Below are positions 42,887-51,644 of a DNA stretch of 64,000 nt, piece after piece. The notes under the pieces are model-generated. The model ran no database searches, was not told where the DNA came from, and worked only from the letters and a program-made list of their open reading frames with translations. Position numbers and translations under genes: made by a program. Each line of letters starts with the position of its first letter. Position 1 is the stretch's first letter. Origin of the DNA: Actinomycetota bacterium (lineage in GTDB: Bacteria > Actinomycetota > Acidimicrobiia > IMCC26256 > PALSA-555); assembly GCA_003140175.1 (NCBI GenBank), contig PLJD01000112.1, positions 61,322-125,321 of the forward strand, written 5' to 3'.

Positions 42887-43846
42887 ATGGAACCACGCCG
42901 CTTGATCGTTGAGGACGCCATCGCGGAGATGCTCCCAGAGGCAAATCCGACAAAGGCGGCCCTGTCTGACGCCATCAGTCACGCGGCCTGCCTGCTTGAG
43001 GATGACGAGTCCATCCTGCGCCTCTATCAGTGGCCCACCCTCCCACGACGGGAGCGTGGCGCTGGCTTGGTGCTTGTCACGGACCGCGCCTTGATGTCCG
43101 TCGATTCTCGCCCACCAGATGCAGCTCGCTGCCACCGAATTCCGGTCAGCGAGCTTCGCGCAATCACAGTTATCCCGGTCGGTGGTCGGCATCTGACTGG
43201 GGTTGCTGCGCTTGGCGAGCACGACACGGTCGAGTTCTTCATCGGATATCGATACAACGCCGAGAGTTTTGTCGAGGAGCTACGCGGCTGCGCACCGGAT
43301 GCGGTTGGTGCTGATCCCGCTGCGGTGGTTGCTCACTGGTGGGACGATCCACGAATCGCTTGGCCACGCCCCCTTTCGCTTGGCGCCAGATGGGAGTACG
43401 TCAGCGGTTTGGCGGAATTCCCAGGAGGACAGAGCGGCCTGAGAATGGACCTGTCAAGTACTGGAATCGCGGCGACGAGGCTCGGCGCCGGTGGCGTATT
43501 CCGCATCGCCCTGCCCTGGGAGCGCGTACAGGCCCTCCGCGTCGAGGGCGCGCGACAGATGGAACGCCGACCGACGCTCACTCGGATGCTTCCCGTTGGC
43601 TTGATCGGTGCAAAGCGGAGAAAGAACCTGACCCTGGGGTTGGTTGTCGCCGAGCTGAATGATGGGGACGAGGTGATCTTTGCGAGTCCCCGCCACACGG
43701 AGTCTGAGCTGCGTAGCGCATTGTCCAGCATCCTTGCCGCTGCAGGCTCGAGCACGCTCGCGCTACAGCCACCTGGTGCCCGGCGGCTTACTCCCCGAGG
43801 CGACGCCTTCCGCTTGATCGGATCGCCTACGACTCGCGGTTCCTGA
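42887..43846 (+). CDS. Hypothetical protein with two PH-like domains
   Basis: 319 residues; AAGGGAG at 42872-42878 supports this ATG. After a helical lead, a first PH/GRAM-like unit (GAGLVLVTDRALMSVD, RIPVSELRAITVIPVGG, TVEFFIGYRYNAESFVEELR) is followed by a linker and a second unit. The second reads LRMDLSSTGIAATRLGAGGV, ALPWERVQALRVEGARQ, VVAELNDGDEVIFASPRHTE, ELRSALSSIL. The paired pattern L-x-x-T-(D/T)-x-G-(L/I), P/W-x-x-(V/I)-x-x-(I/L) is typical of bacterial PH-like domains; the function is unknown. The last five codons (TTRGS) and stop TGA are read from a palindrome copy, so the native C-terminus was probably altered by the repeat. Confidence 0.62.
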   Translation: MEPRRLIVEDAIAEMLPEANPTKAALSDAISHAACLLEDDESILRLYQWPTLPRRERGAGLVLVTDRALMSVDSRPPDAARCHRIPVSELRAITVIPVGGRHLTGVAALGEHDTVEFFIGYRYNAESFVEELRGCAPDAVGADPAAVVAHWWDDPRIAWPRPLSLGARWEYVSGLAEFPGGQSGLRMDLSSTGIAATRLGAGGVFRIALPWERVQALRVEGARQMERRPTLTRMLPVGLIGAKRRKNLTLGLVVAELNDGDEVIFASPRHTESELRSALSSILAAAGSSTLALQPPGARRLTPRGDAFRLIGSPTTRGS

Positions 43847-43857
43847 GATCGCGAGTC
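43831..43857. repeat. 27-bp palindromic repeat, copy 31 (inside CDS end)
   Basis: Arms GACTCGCGGT / ATCGCGAGTC, centre tcctgag. Encodes the final residues and stop codon of the preceding gene. Confidence 0.95.
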
Positions 43858-43880
43858 ACGTACCTGGCCGAAGGCTCTGA

Positions 43881-43908
43881 GACTCACGACTCACGACTCA
43901 CGACTCAC
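43881..43908. repeat. Four tandem GACTCAC heptamers
   Basis: Exactly four head-to-tail GACTCAC units run directly into the GACTCGC of the next palindrome copy. Looks like slippage or stepwise duplication of the repeat's arm start. Confidence 0.92.
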
Positions 43909-43935
43909 GACTCGCGGTTCGACGGATCGCGAGTC
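43909..43935. repeat. 27-bp palindromic repeat, copy 32
   Basis: Arms GACTCGCGGT / ATCGCGAGTC, centre tcgacgg. Follows the heptamer array without a gap. Confidence 0.96.
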
Positions 43936-43950
43936 ATCGGTGACCTTCCC

Positions 43951-43977
43951 GACTCGCGGTTGAGCAGGCCTCGAGTC
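43951..43977. repeat. Palindromic repeat, copy 33 (altered right arm)
   Basis: Left arm GACTCGCGGT, centre tgagcag, right arm GCCTCGAGTC. Ends 6 bases from the serine hydrolase stop codon (minus strand). Confidence 0.88.
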
Positions 43978-43983
43978 CGGTCA

Positions 43984-45522
43984 TCAGGACCGAGCTGAGA
44001 TTGGCTCACTGACCGGAGGCATCCCTGAGGTTCGTCGGGCGTGTTTCATGGCCGCACCAGCCAGGCCGGCTGCCGCGACCGCAAGGAACCGCCGACGCGA
44101 GCTTCGCCAGACTGGTCGCCGGTACAGGGTCGCCGTCGCCGGTGCGCCGATACAGAGACTGTCGGCCCGTCCGGCGTCGTCGGCCCCAAACGCTACTGGG
44201 ACAACAAGCCCCTCGATGCAGACAGCGAAGAGGAACGGGTCGGCGGCGTCGGTCGGGTGGAGCTCAGTCCCGTGCCGCAGTTGCCCAAGAGGTGACAGGG
44301 CCCGAATAAGCAGGCGCCTGCCTCTGATGAACACCTCGACCTCTCCACAGAGCACTTGCCACACGCGAAAGTTCGTGAGGAACCCGGGCCTTGGTGCGTA
44401 ATAGCCGGTGAGTTCGGACCACGTGTGAGGGCGCGCAGGTACATCGCTTCGCGGGAGCATGCTGGCGGGGTCGGGCACACCTAACACCGACCGGAGTACG
44501 GATGCCGGCAGGAGATGCGCGCCGATGAACGTACTCGTATTGCTCAGGACAACGACGCCGACACCGTCATCTGGAGCCACCAACAACGCTGAGGCGAAAC
44601 CGGGCATGTTGCCATCATGACCGCAGACGCGATGTCTTCCGAGGTAGTCGAGGAAGAAAGCTAGACCCATCGCGGTCGTGATCCGAGGATCGACGCTGAA
44701 CTGTGGCGACATCATTTCGCTCAGCGTTCTGGGCGCGAGCACGTCGCCGTTCCGATCTCCGCCGTCAAGCAGCCACGCGGCGTAACTGATCATGTCGCGC
44801 AGGGATGACAGCACCGATCCGGGGCCAAGCAGGATGAGGTCGTAGTCCTTCACCGGGCGGAACCTGTTGAGGATCCAGTGGTAACCGACAGCCAATTCGT
44901 CGGCAACACGCTCCGTCCGCAAGTAGTCGGTGTGGGCCATCCCGAGCGGCTGCAGGACGCGCTCCCGCATGTGATCCGGGAATGAGTCGCCAGCGAGGTC
45001 CTCGACTAGCTGCCCGAGGACCGCGAAACCGTGGTTCGCGTACGCCCACTTGGAGCCGGCAGCGACATCGGATCGCAACGTGCCGCCGTAGAGCTCAGCC
45101 AGATCCGCGGCCGGCGCCATCGGTCCCCCAGCTCCCCATGCCTCACGGCGAACCACGTCCGAAACCTTGGGAAGCTCTCCTATACCGGCGGTATGGGTCA
45201 GCAGGTGACGGAACGTCACTTCCGGCGCACCCCGTGGAGCCTTGATCTGAAACCTCTTCAGGTAGCCATTCACAGCATCGTCGAGGTTGAACAGCCCTTC
45301 GTCGCGCAGCTGCATCAGGCCGATTGCCGTCAGGGTCTTCGAGACCGACGCAATCCGAAACACCGTGTCGGCGGCCACCGGGCGGCCACCGGCCCGATCC
45401 GCAAGTCCAAGGCACTCAATCGCGGTTTGCTCACCCGTCCCGACGACCGCTACCGCAACGCCGCCCAGAGAATGGCGCCGGCTGGAGTCGACCACCAGCG
45501 CACGAAGATCGGTCATCCGCAA
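43984..45522 (-). CDS. Serine beta-lactamase-like hydrolase (class C/esterase type)
   Basis: 512 residues. Catalytic S-x-x-K in RIASVSKTLTAIGLMQL, Tyr motif in WAYANHGFAVLGQLVEDLAG (Y-A-N) and the third-box HDG in CGHDGNMPGFAS. These are features of penicillin-binding-protein-like esterases/beta-lactamase family proteins. A C-terminal beta domain (WSELTGYYAPRPGFLTNFRV) and a hydrophobic segment near the end (RRFLAVAAAGLAGAAM) suggest membrane attachment from the C-terminus. No N-terminal signal. Probably a peptidase or esterase; resistance function not implied. Confidence 0.88.
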   Translation of the reverse strand: MRMTDLRALVVDSSRRHSLGGVAVAVVGTGEQTAIECLGLADRAGGRPVAADTVFRIASVSKTLTAIGLMQLRDEGLFNLDDAVNGYLKRFQIKAPRGAPEVTFRHLLTHTAGIGELPKVSDVVRREAWGAGGPMAPAADLAELYGGTLRSDVAAGSKWAYANHGFAVLGQLVEDLAGDSFPDHMRERVLQPLGMAHTDYLRTERVADELAVGYHWILNRFRPVKDYDLILLGPGSVLSSLRDMISYAAWLLDGGDRNGDVLAPRTLSEMMSPQFSVDPRITTAMGLAFFLDYLGRHRVCGHDGNMPGFASALLVAPDDGVGVVVLSNTSTFIGAHLLPASVLRSVLGVPDPASMLPRSDVPARPHTWSELTGYYAPRPGFLTNFRVWQVLCGEVEVFIRGRRLLIRALSPLGQLRHGTELHPTDAADPFLFAVCIEGLVVPVAFGADDAGRADSLCIGAPATATLYRRPVWRSSRRRFLAVAAAGLAGAAMKHARRTSGMPPVSEPISARS

Positions 45523-45553
45523 CCCAACAAGTCGCCACCCACCAGCCGCAAGT

Positions 45554-45721
45554 TTACCGGGTCAGCTGGGCCTCCGGGTCGGCGAGGCGCTGCTCTCGTA
45601 CGAACTCCTGAAGGCCGAGCACGACGTCCTCGAAGACCGCGTCCATCGACCCGGACCGGTCAAGGAGAAACCAGATGTGAGCGGGATGTGTCGCTGCTTC
45701 GCTGTGATGTGACTCACTCAT
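45554..45721 (-). pseudogene. Truncated vWA-domain protein
   Basis: 55 codons on the minus strand: MSESHHSEAATHPAHIWFLL, DRSGSMDAVFEDVVLGLQEF, VREQRLADPEAQLTR then TAA. The MIDAS motif D-x-S-G-S (DRSGSM) and the following helix are those of a von Willebrand A domain, which normally continues with LTLVQFDS and about 130 more residues. The gene is cut off right there, 30 bases before the serine hydrolase start. A complete vWA fold is impossible, so a remnant. Confidence 0.75.
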
Positions 45722-45825
45722 CCCTGAATTATGAGCGCTCGGTGAGACATTGCGCGTGGGAGTTGCGAACTACACACGTGTCATCAACTGGGCGGGGAGC
45801 TCATCGGGTCGTCCAAGAACTCTGT

Positions 45826-45852
45826 GACTCGCGGATGGTCTGACCGCGAGTC
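45826..45852. repeat. 27-bp palindromic repeat, copy 34
   Basis: Arms GACTCGCGGA / ACCGCGAGTC, centre tggtctg. In the 45722-46053 gap between minus-strand genes; no other feature seen there. Confidence 0.93.
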
Positions 45853-46053
45853 GCGACCAGGGCGCGCGCGGGCGCCGATCGGGTTCGCGTAATGGTGCCG
45901 GACGTCGGCGACTCCAAGTGGTTGCTGATGTAGACGTGACTGCCTGTGCGCCCCAGCTCGTCTCGGCATGCTGGAACAGGAGTTGCCAGCCGATGGGGAT
46001 CCCTCCGGTGAGGATCATGATCTCGCAGCCCTTGCGCGTGAAGCCTCAAATGA

Positions 46054-49000
46054 TCAGTTCGTATCCGTGGTTTGGCTGTACTCGACGAACGCGCAGAGTG
46101 TCGAGATCAGGCGGATCTCGGGGATATCGCGGGCGCGGCTGTTGAGCAGTTCTTCGGTGCAGACCAGATAGGCGAGACACCGGGCCCTGCTAATCGCAAC
46201 GTTGAGTCGGTTTCGGGAGAACAGGAAGTCCGCGGACCGGGTCATATCAATTCCAGCCGATGTCGCCATCGTGAAGAGTACGATTGCGGCTTGTCGTCCC
46301 TGGAACTTGTCGACAGTTCCGACTGGGATAGCGCGGGTGCGTTCGTCTCGATCGAGCCGAGCTCGGATGAGGTTGACCTGGTCGTTGTAGGGTGCCACCA
46401 CCATGAAGTCGTCGACGGTGAGTGGCCGCTCCTCGCCGCGTTGGTTGGTCCACATGGTGGCGATCATTCGGTCGATCTGGGCTGCGACGATGTCGGCTTC
46501 TTCTGGTGACTCGGTGGTTCTGTCCGCGTGGTGTGCCTGGAGCCAGCGCAGGCCGGTTCCGAACTCGGTGGTCTGCTGTTCGCAGCTCGCGTGGCTGAAG
46601 AGCCTCCCCTCGTAGATTTCCTTGGAAATGAAGGAGCAGACATCGGGGTGCATCCGTCGCGTCTGGGTCAGGAACACTCCTCGATCGGCCGGCATCGTTA
46701 CATCGTGACCGAGCACGTGCTCGAGGACGCTGCGACCGCCCCCACCGGGATGTGTGGCCTGGGCGACTTGGGGCAGCTGGAGCGGGTCGCCGAGCAGGAC
46801 GAGGTTGTCGGCGGCGCGGGAGGCGGCGAGCGCGTCGGCTAGGGCCAATTGGCCGGCTTCGTCGATAAGCAGGACATCGACCGGTGCGTTCTTCATGTCT
46901 TGGCTGGCGAACAACCAGGTCGTCCCGGCCACCAGGTTGAACTCGTCCCGAGCGCACTGGCTGTTGCCGCCCGCGTACTTCACACCGGGAAGGCCACCCG
47001 AAGCAGGTTCCTTCGCGCGCCGTACCGCGCGTAGACGGTCGAGGCCTCCTTCGGTGGTGAAGACGTCGATGACTTCGTTGAGGAGGTTGTCGATGGCGTG
47101 GTGGCTCATGGCGGTGATGCCTACCCGCATGTCGGCCAGGATCAGCGTCCGGACGAGGTGCGCGGCCCGGAAGGTCTTTCCCGTTCCGGGTGGTCCTTGG
47201 ATGGCCAGGAAGCTGTGGTCGAGTTGGGTTGCCCATGCCGTCATCTCGTCGAGGTCGTCGCTGAACTTCCCTCCGGGCGGGCCACCACCGGGGGTGAATG
47301 CCGGCAGGTCCCGTCTTAGTAGTGCCATCGAGACCCGGTGGGGTGGGGGTGCTGTCGGGTCGAGGATCCGAGATGCCATCTCCGAGAGCGCTTCGGGTTT
47401 AGGTCGCGGCGAGACCCAGTCGTTGAGCACGACGACCCCGGGGAAGGTGTCCAGCTCCTCGCACTTCTCGGACCACACCAGGTCGAGCTCGCCGGCGTTG
47501 CGGTCGAGACGGTCGAGACGGTCGATGGAGGCGTACCCGACTCTGCCCTCCGATGTCGTGTATACGACCCGATCGCCGCGGGTCCCGAAGGCGTCAGTTG
47601 CCTGGTTGGGGAACGCGAAGCGCATCCCGGGTTGGAGGATGTTGCCGTTCTTCCCCACGCGCTCGACCAATCCCACGGCGGTGAGACCAGCCAGAGCTTT
47701 GGAATCATCAAGGAGCGTCGTCGGATCGGCCTGGCACAGGGCGAGCGTGGGGGCCAGATGGGCCAGCCACTCGCGCCGCCAATAACCGAGGACGTCACCC
47801 AACAGATACTCGGGCGTATCGACGCCGAACGCGTGGAGCTCGGCCACGTGGGCGTCGAGGTCGGGGGCGTCTTCATCAGGCTCGAGTACGGCCGCCCGCC
47901 ACTCGGTGCTTTCGGGCCGATGAGCCACCAACCAGTCGCGCAGGGCATGTGTGGCGCGGACGTCGTCTTCGTTGTATGACGCGATGTGATCCAGCGCGAC
48001 CGGGTCGCGCTCGGCCATGTAGTGCTCGTACTCGACGACCGCGTCGGCGCCCCGCGCGAGGTCATGGCCTCGTTCGAACGTCGTCAATTGCTCCAGGTAC
48101 TTCAAGCCGTAGGACTCGGTTCCGACCTGCATCGCGTTGCGGGCAACGACGAGCAGGTCGACGAACAGCCCCGTCTCCACCAACGCGTGCAGCGTGACTT
48201 CGCCGACGCCGTGGTCCGTGGCCAGTCGCTCGAGCGCCGATCGCTCGGTGTGGTTGTAGTGGTACACGTGCATGCCCGGGTGCGTCGAGCGTCGCTCGGC
48301 GAGGAAGTCGATGAGCGACGCCGCGGCGGCCGCTTCCTCCTCGAGATTGTGAGCCCACCAGGCGCGGTAGCGCCAGGCGCCATCGGCGTCCCGCAGGATC
48401 AGCCCGAACAGGAAGAACAGCCCAGTGTCGGCCCGCCAGAAGGGGTGACCCTCAAAGTCGAGGAACACGTCGCCGCCATCGGGCTTGGGCATCAGTCCGA
48501 AGCCGCGGCCCCATACTGGGTCCTCGGTCGGCTCGATCATCCGGTGCGGCGGGGGCTCCTCGGCGCGGAGCCGGGCAACGGCCTGCAGGGTCGCCTGATC
48601 GACCAGGCGGGCCAACCGTTCGACGCGGATCCCGCCGATCGCCCGGTCGCACGCAGCCAAGGCACCCAAGGTCGACACGCCCTCGGCTTCGAGTAACGCA
48701 CGTTCGGTGCGGCGGATACCGGCGACGTAGATGAGTGAGTCCTCGGTCCTCCACTGCTCGGTGCAGAGGTCGAAGAACTCGCAGAACGCGCAGTGGTCGC
48801 ATGGTTCCGGGACAGTCGCCTGATTGGCCGGGCTATCTGTGAGCACCTTGGCGAGTTGCCTCCGGATCCGATTCCAGTAGGGGCGGAACTCGCCGACTGT
48901 CAGCGTCTCGACCCGCCCCGATCCCAGCCAGAGGTGCATGCGGCGGGGCCGTGCGCCGGTGAGCGCCTCGATCGCATCCGCATAGAAACAGAGTTGGAGC

Positions 49001-49431
49001 ACATGGCCCGGCTTGGCCTCAACCCGGGCGAGCTTCGCGTCGACCGGTTCATAGGCCTCGCCGGTGTCCGCGTCTTCCATCCGCACCAAGAAGTCAGCGA
49101 TCCCCCGTACACCTTCATGGACGAACGGCATCTGGTAGATGACATCCCACCCCTGACCGAAAGGATCGCCGACGCGATCGACCCAGTCCGTGAACGCCTC
49201 GCCCGACCTCCGGGCCGGGACCTCCAAGATGGTCTTGCCCTGCCGCGTGTACTCGGCCAGGCAGTCGGCCTCATGCTGAAGCCCCCTCTTGGTCAGGAGC
49301 TGCGCGAATGAGCCAAACGATCCGCCCGGAGTCGCGAGCAGGCCGTCCTCCACCTGGTGTTTCAACGTGAGGAAATGGGCGCAGTCCAGCCACGCCGTGA
49401 TCTTCGAGGGGGTGAGTAGGCGATCCGTCAT
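46054..49431 (-). CDS. RecB-like nuclease / RNase H-like / SF1 helicase fusion (TM0106 family)
   Basis: 1125 residues. About 1-300: Cas4/RecB-type PD-(D/E)xK nuclease start (LLTPSKITAWLDCAHFLTLK, YEPVDAKLARVEAKPGHVLQ) with the Fe-S Cys set C-D-H-C-A-F-C-x5-C. About 330-500: RNase H-like exonuclease domain (GGDVFLDFEGHPFW, MHVYHYNHTERSALERL, YNEDDVRATHALRDWL). About 720-1110: UvrD/Dna2-like helicase with Walker A IQGPPGTGKTFRAAH, Walker B VLLIDEAGQLALADAL, FLTQTRRMHPDV, VGTVDKFQGRQAAIVLFTMA and FLFSRNRLNVAISRARCLAY. TM0106-type proteins are thought to process DNA or RNA ends; no experimental role is assigned. Solitary gene beside defence genes. Confidence 0.9.
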   Translation of the reverse strand: MTDRLLTPSKITAWLDCAHFLTLKHQVEDGLLATPGGSFGSFAQLLTKRGLQHEADCLAEYTRQGKTILEVPARRSGEAFTDWVDRVGDPFGQGWDVIYQMPFVHEGVRGIADFLVRMEDADTGEAYEPVDAKLARVEAKPGHVLQLCFYADAIEALTGARPRRMHLWLGSGRVETLTVGEFRPYWNRIRRQLAKVLTDSPANQATVPEPCDHCAFCEFFDLCTEQWRTEDSLIYVAGIRRTERALLEAEGVSTLGALAACDRAIGGIRVERLARLVDQATLQAVARLRAEEPPPHRMIEPTEDPVWGRGFGLMPKPDGGDVFLDFEGHPFWRADTGLFFLFGLILRDADGAWRYRAWWAHNLEEEAAAAASLIDFLAERRSTHPGMHVYHYNHTERSALERLATDHGVGEVTLHALVETGLFVDLLVVARNAMQVGTESYGLKYLEQLTTFERGHDLARGADAVVEYEHYMAERDPVALDHIASYNEDDVRATHALRDWLVAHRPESTEWRAAVLEPDEDAPDLDAHVAELHAFGVDTPEYLLGDVLGYWRREWLAHLAPTLALCQADPTTLLDDSKALAGLTAVGLVERVGKNGNILQPGMRFAFPNQATDAFGTRGDRVVYTTSEGRVGYASIDRLDRLDRNAGELDLVWSEKCEELDTFPGVVVLNDWVSPRPKPEALSEMASRILDPTAPPPHRVSMALLRRDLPAFTPGGGPPGGKFSDDLDEMTAWATQLDHSFLAIQGPPGTGKTFRAAHLVRTLILADMRVGITAMSHHAIDNLLNEVIDVFTTEGGLDRLRAVRRAKEPASGGLPGVKYAGGNSQCARDEFNLVAGTTWLFASQDMKNAPVDVLLIDEAGQLALADALAASRAADNLVLLGDPLQLPQVAQATHPGGGGRSVLEHVLGHDVTMPADRGVFLTQTRRMHPDVCSFISKEIYEGRLFSHASCEQQTTEFGTGLRWLQAHHADRTTESPEEADIVAAQIDRMIATMWTNQRGEERPLTVDDFMVVAPYNDQVNLIRARLDRDERTRAIPVGTVDKFQGRQAAIVLFTMATSAGIDMTRSADFLFSRNRLNVAISRARCLAYLVCTEELLNSRARDIPEIRLISTLCAFVEYSQTTDTN

Positions 49432-49874
49432 AGGACCGGCGTCAGCCGAGGCGCTGCGGGGAACTCCATCTGGACGGGATCGTAAGCGAACCCGGGGGAC
49501 CCTCGAGCGTCTCGGTGTGACAGCCTCGGGAAGCCACGGGCCGGCCGCCGAGGGCTCCTCTTGGCGGAACTCGAAATCGACAACGAAGTGGCCCACTACT
49601 TCGGGGGTCGGAACCCCGGCAGCCGGCACGTCTCCTTCGACTAGCTCCAACTACCTCGAGGAGTACCGCGAGAGGAACGCGTCCCGGCGTCGGCTGATCC
49701 GAGCAACATGCGGGCGTCGTGTCTCCAACTCGGCTCTTACCTTGCGAGCTGGGAGATGCTGGGGGGCTGGTCCGAACTACTCCAGCGGAGCGTGAGGTCA
49801 TCCGTGCCGGTGGTCGAGGCGATCGCCGCAGCGGCGGACGAGATGTCGACACGAGATCCAACCATCAGATCGAC

Positions 49875-49901
49875 GACTCGCGGTCACCACAACCGCGACT
49901 C
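49875..49901. repeat. Palindromic repeat, copy 36a (overlapping dimer, first)
   Basis: Arms GACTCGCGGT / ACCGCGACTC, centre caccaca. Its final GACTC (49897-49901) begins copy 36b. Divergent gap. Confidence 0.92.
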
Positions 49902-49923
49902 GCGATCCAGGAACCCGCGAGTC
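49897..49923. repeat. 27-bp palindromic repeat, copy 36b (overlapping dimer, second)
   Basis: Arms GACTCGCGAT / CCCGCGAGTC, centre ccaggaa; offset 22 bases from copy 36a, the same geometry as 30462/30484. Confidence 0.93.
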
Positions 49924-50040
49924 GAGCGATCAACCGGCGTGAACCGTCTCGACTGGCTGGAAAAAGTCGTCTCGGAGCATCTCGTGGGCAAGGATGCCGG
50001 GCCGCCGGAACCTTCTCTTCAACGTGCCTAGGTTGGACTC

Positions 50041-50505
50041 ATGAGCGACATCCAGCAGCGAAATACCGAGATTCTTGCGCAGATACGGATCAAACGAGAT
50101 GAGCTGTACAGCTCCATCCTGGGCCTCGAGCGCGATCTGAGTACTCCTGCACGGGGGCGGGTACCGGAATGGGCCCACGGTCTGTCGGAGCGACTGGGGC
50201 TGGTCCGGCGCGCACTGGACAGTCACATTGTGGTCACAGAAGGCCACGGAGGGTTGTTCGACGACGTGATGGACCGGGCCCCTCGACTCGCTCATGCCAT
50301 CGCCGCACTTCGCGAGGAGCACCATTCCCTGCAGTCCCAGTTGGACGAAGCAGCTCGGGCTGTCGAGGCTGTCGAAGACCTTGATGGCGTCGAGGGAGTC
50401 CGAGTCCGATTGCTCGATCTGATCCGCGAACTGCTGGCGCATCGTCACCGTGGGTCCGAGCTCATCTATGACGCCTACAACCTCGACATTGGGGTGGGGG
50501 ACTGA
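50041..50505 (+). CDS. All-helical, hemerythrin-like hypothetical protein
   Basis: 154 residues, predicted almost wholly helical: IQQRNTEILAQIRIKRDELY, WAHGLSERLGLVRRALDSHI, PRLAHAIAALREEHHSLQSQ, RLLDLIRELLAHRHRGSELI, then YDAYNLDIG. His residues occur where hemerythrin-like four-helix bundles place ligands (REEHHSL, LAHRHRG), but the full H-x-x-x-E/H-x-x-x-D set is not certain. Could be a hemerythrin-like or simple four-helix protein. Start ATG reads MSDIQQRN. Confidence 0.65.
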   Translation: MSDIQQRNTEILAQIRIKRDELYSSILGLERDLSTPARGRVPEWAHGLSERLGLVRRALDSHIVVTEGHGGLFDDVMDRAPRLAHAIAALREEHHSLQSQLDEAARAVEAVEDLDGVEGVRVRLLDLIRELLAHRHRGSELIYDAYNLDIGVGD

Positions 50506-50637
50506 ACGCGTTGCACCTCTGCCAATTCGGAGGCCACCAGTTACCGTCGAGGCTTGCTTAGTGCTGTCCGCCATCACTGAGCGGTTCCGAGGTAGGTCGG
50601 TTTCGCTCGGCGATCGGCTCCCGCCTCCGCCCAGACT

Positions 50638-50664
50638 GCCTCGCGGTGAGCATGACCGCGAGTC
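50638..50664. repeat. Palindromic repeat, copy 37
   Basis: Arms gcCTCGCGGT / ACCGCGAGTC, centre gagcatg (identical to copy 21). Convergent gap. Confidence 0.92.
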
Positions 50665-50795
50665 AGCTAACGCGAGGCTTTGACACCGCGCCCAGTGTCT
50701 CGGCGAAACATGGATCAAGCCCACAACTTGCCCGTATCTCCGTACGGGCAGGTCCCGCGGCGACGGCCCGGAGGCAAGCGACTTGGGCTGGGGAA

Positions 50796-51266
50796 CTAGG
50801 CGGGTGATGGGTTGCCCGGCTGCGCTGGGCCGAGGGTGCGTTCGATTTCTGAAATCAGGCGCATGGCGTCAGCACGGCACTTACCCCGGTCGTGACCCAA
50901 CTTCGGTTGGACTCTTACTCTGACCAGGCTTCGGCCCTCGGGTTGGACGACCACATCGATTTCGACATCCTCGGCCTCGACGTGTTTGGACGACATCCCA
51001 ATTGAGCCCCCTACGACGTGGTCGACGGCGTCAGTCGCCGTCACGCGCCACCCCAGCGCCACCATCGCCGGAGCCACGCGTTCGAAAACTGCGCCGGGAT
51101 CCTGGGGAAACGTCCGAGTCTCAATGAGGGCCCAGCTCGAGGAGAACGTCCGGTCCGGCAGCCCCGGCAGCGGGCCGGTCGGAGCGTCCGTGACAAGGGC
51201 AACGTCGCAGTCCGAACAGCGAGTGAAACCCGTCTGGTATTCGCTCCCGCAGACTGGGCACCACAT
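50796..51266 (-). CDS. Zinc-ribbon hypothetical protein
   Basis: 156 residues. N-terminal zinc ribbon CPVCGSEYQTGFTRCSDCDV (C-x2-C-x11-C-x2-C), common at the start of small actinobacterial DUF2007-type proteins. It is followed by a domain with FERVAPAMVALGWRVTATDA, EIDVVVQPEGRSLVRVRVQP and a C-terminal helix (RADAMRLISEIERTLG). The second domain is a mixed alpha/beta fold without a named family. Probably cytosolic. Confidence 0.65.
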   Translation of the reverse strand: MWCPVCGSEYQTGFTRCSDCDVALVTDAPTGPLPGLPDRTFSSSWALIETRTFPQDPGAVFERVAPAMVALGWRVTATDAVDHVVGGSIGMSSKHVEAEDVEIDVVVQPEGRSLVRVRVQPKLGHDRGKCRADAMRLISEIERTLGPAQPGNPSPA

Positions 51267-51644
51267 AGCGGCGCAGGGTAGCCCCTTGAGTACCTACGGC
51301 GCGAAGCCCAGGCCTATCTCGGGATAGGTCAACGTGTGGCCCTCTTCATTGTGTGTGACCCGCTTCTTGTGCCGCAAGCACGGCACGATCGAGGGTTCGA
51401 TGACGAGGCCATCGCTGGGTCCGAGAATGTTTGCGTGAGCCGTCCAGGGGACCCAGCATCTGCGGCGCTCAAGTTGAGCCCAAACTCAGGCGCTTGCACG
51501 GCTCAGCATCCGATCAGATCAAGCGCGGGTCTCGCGATGACCGTGTCCTTCACTTCGCTTCCATGGCCGCGCTTGCGCGCAAACATCCCGGCATGGCCAA
51601 GCTTCTGTGAGCCGTTCATCGGAGGGCCTGGGTATCGTGCAGCC

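Larger units (their letters stand above)
49432..50040. other. Gap of about 600 bases with an overlapping palindrome dimer
   Basis: Contains copies 36a/36b. A + frame at about 49510-49644 reads KPRAGRRGLLLAELEIDNEV then AHYFGGRNPGSRHVSFD and a stop. It may be a gene remnant but has no start and no family I can name. Another open + frame at 49708 is uncertain. No other structure seen. Confidence 0.35.

Noticed and set aside
49708-50031. Plus-strand frame of 107 codons
   Set aside because: It runs through two palindrome copies and shows no domain; only a short hydrophobic start looks protein-like.
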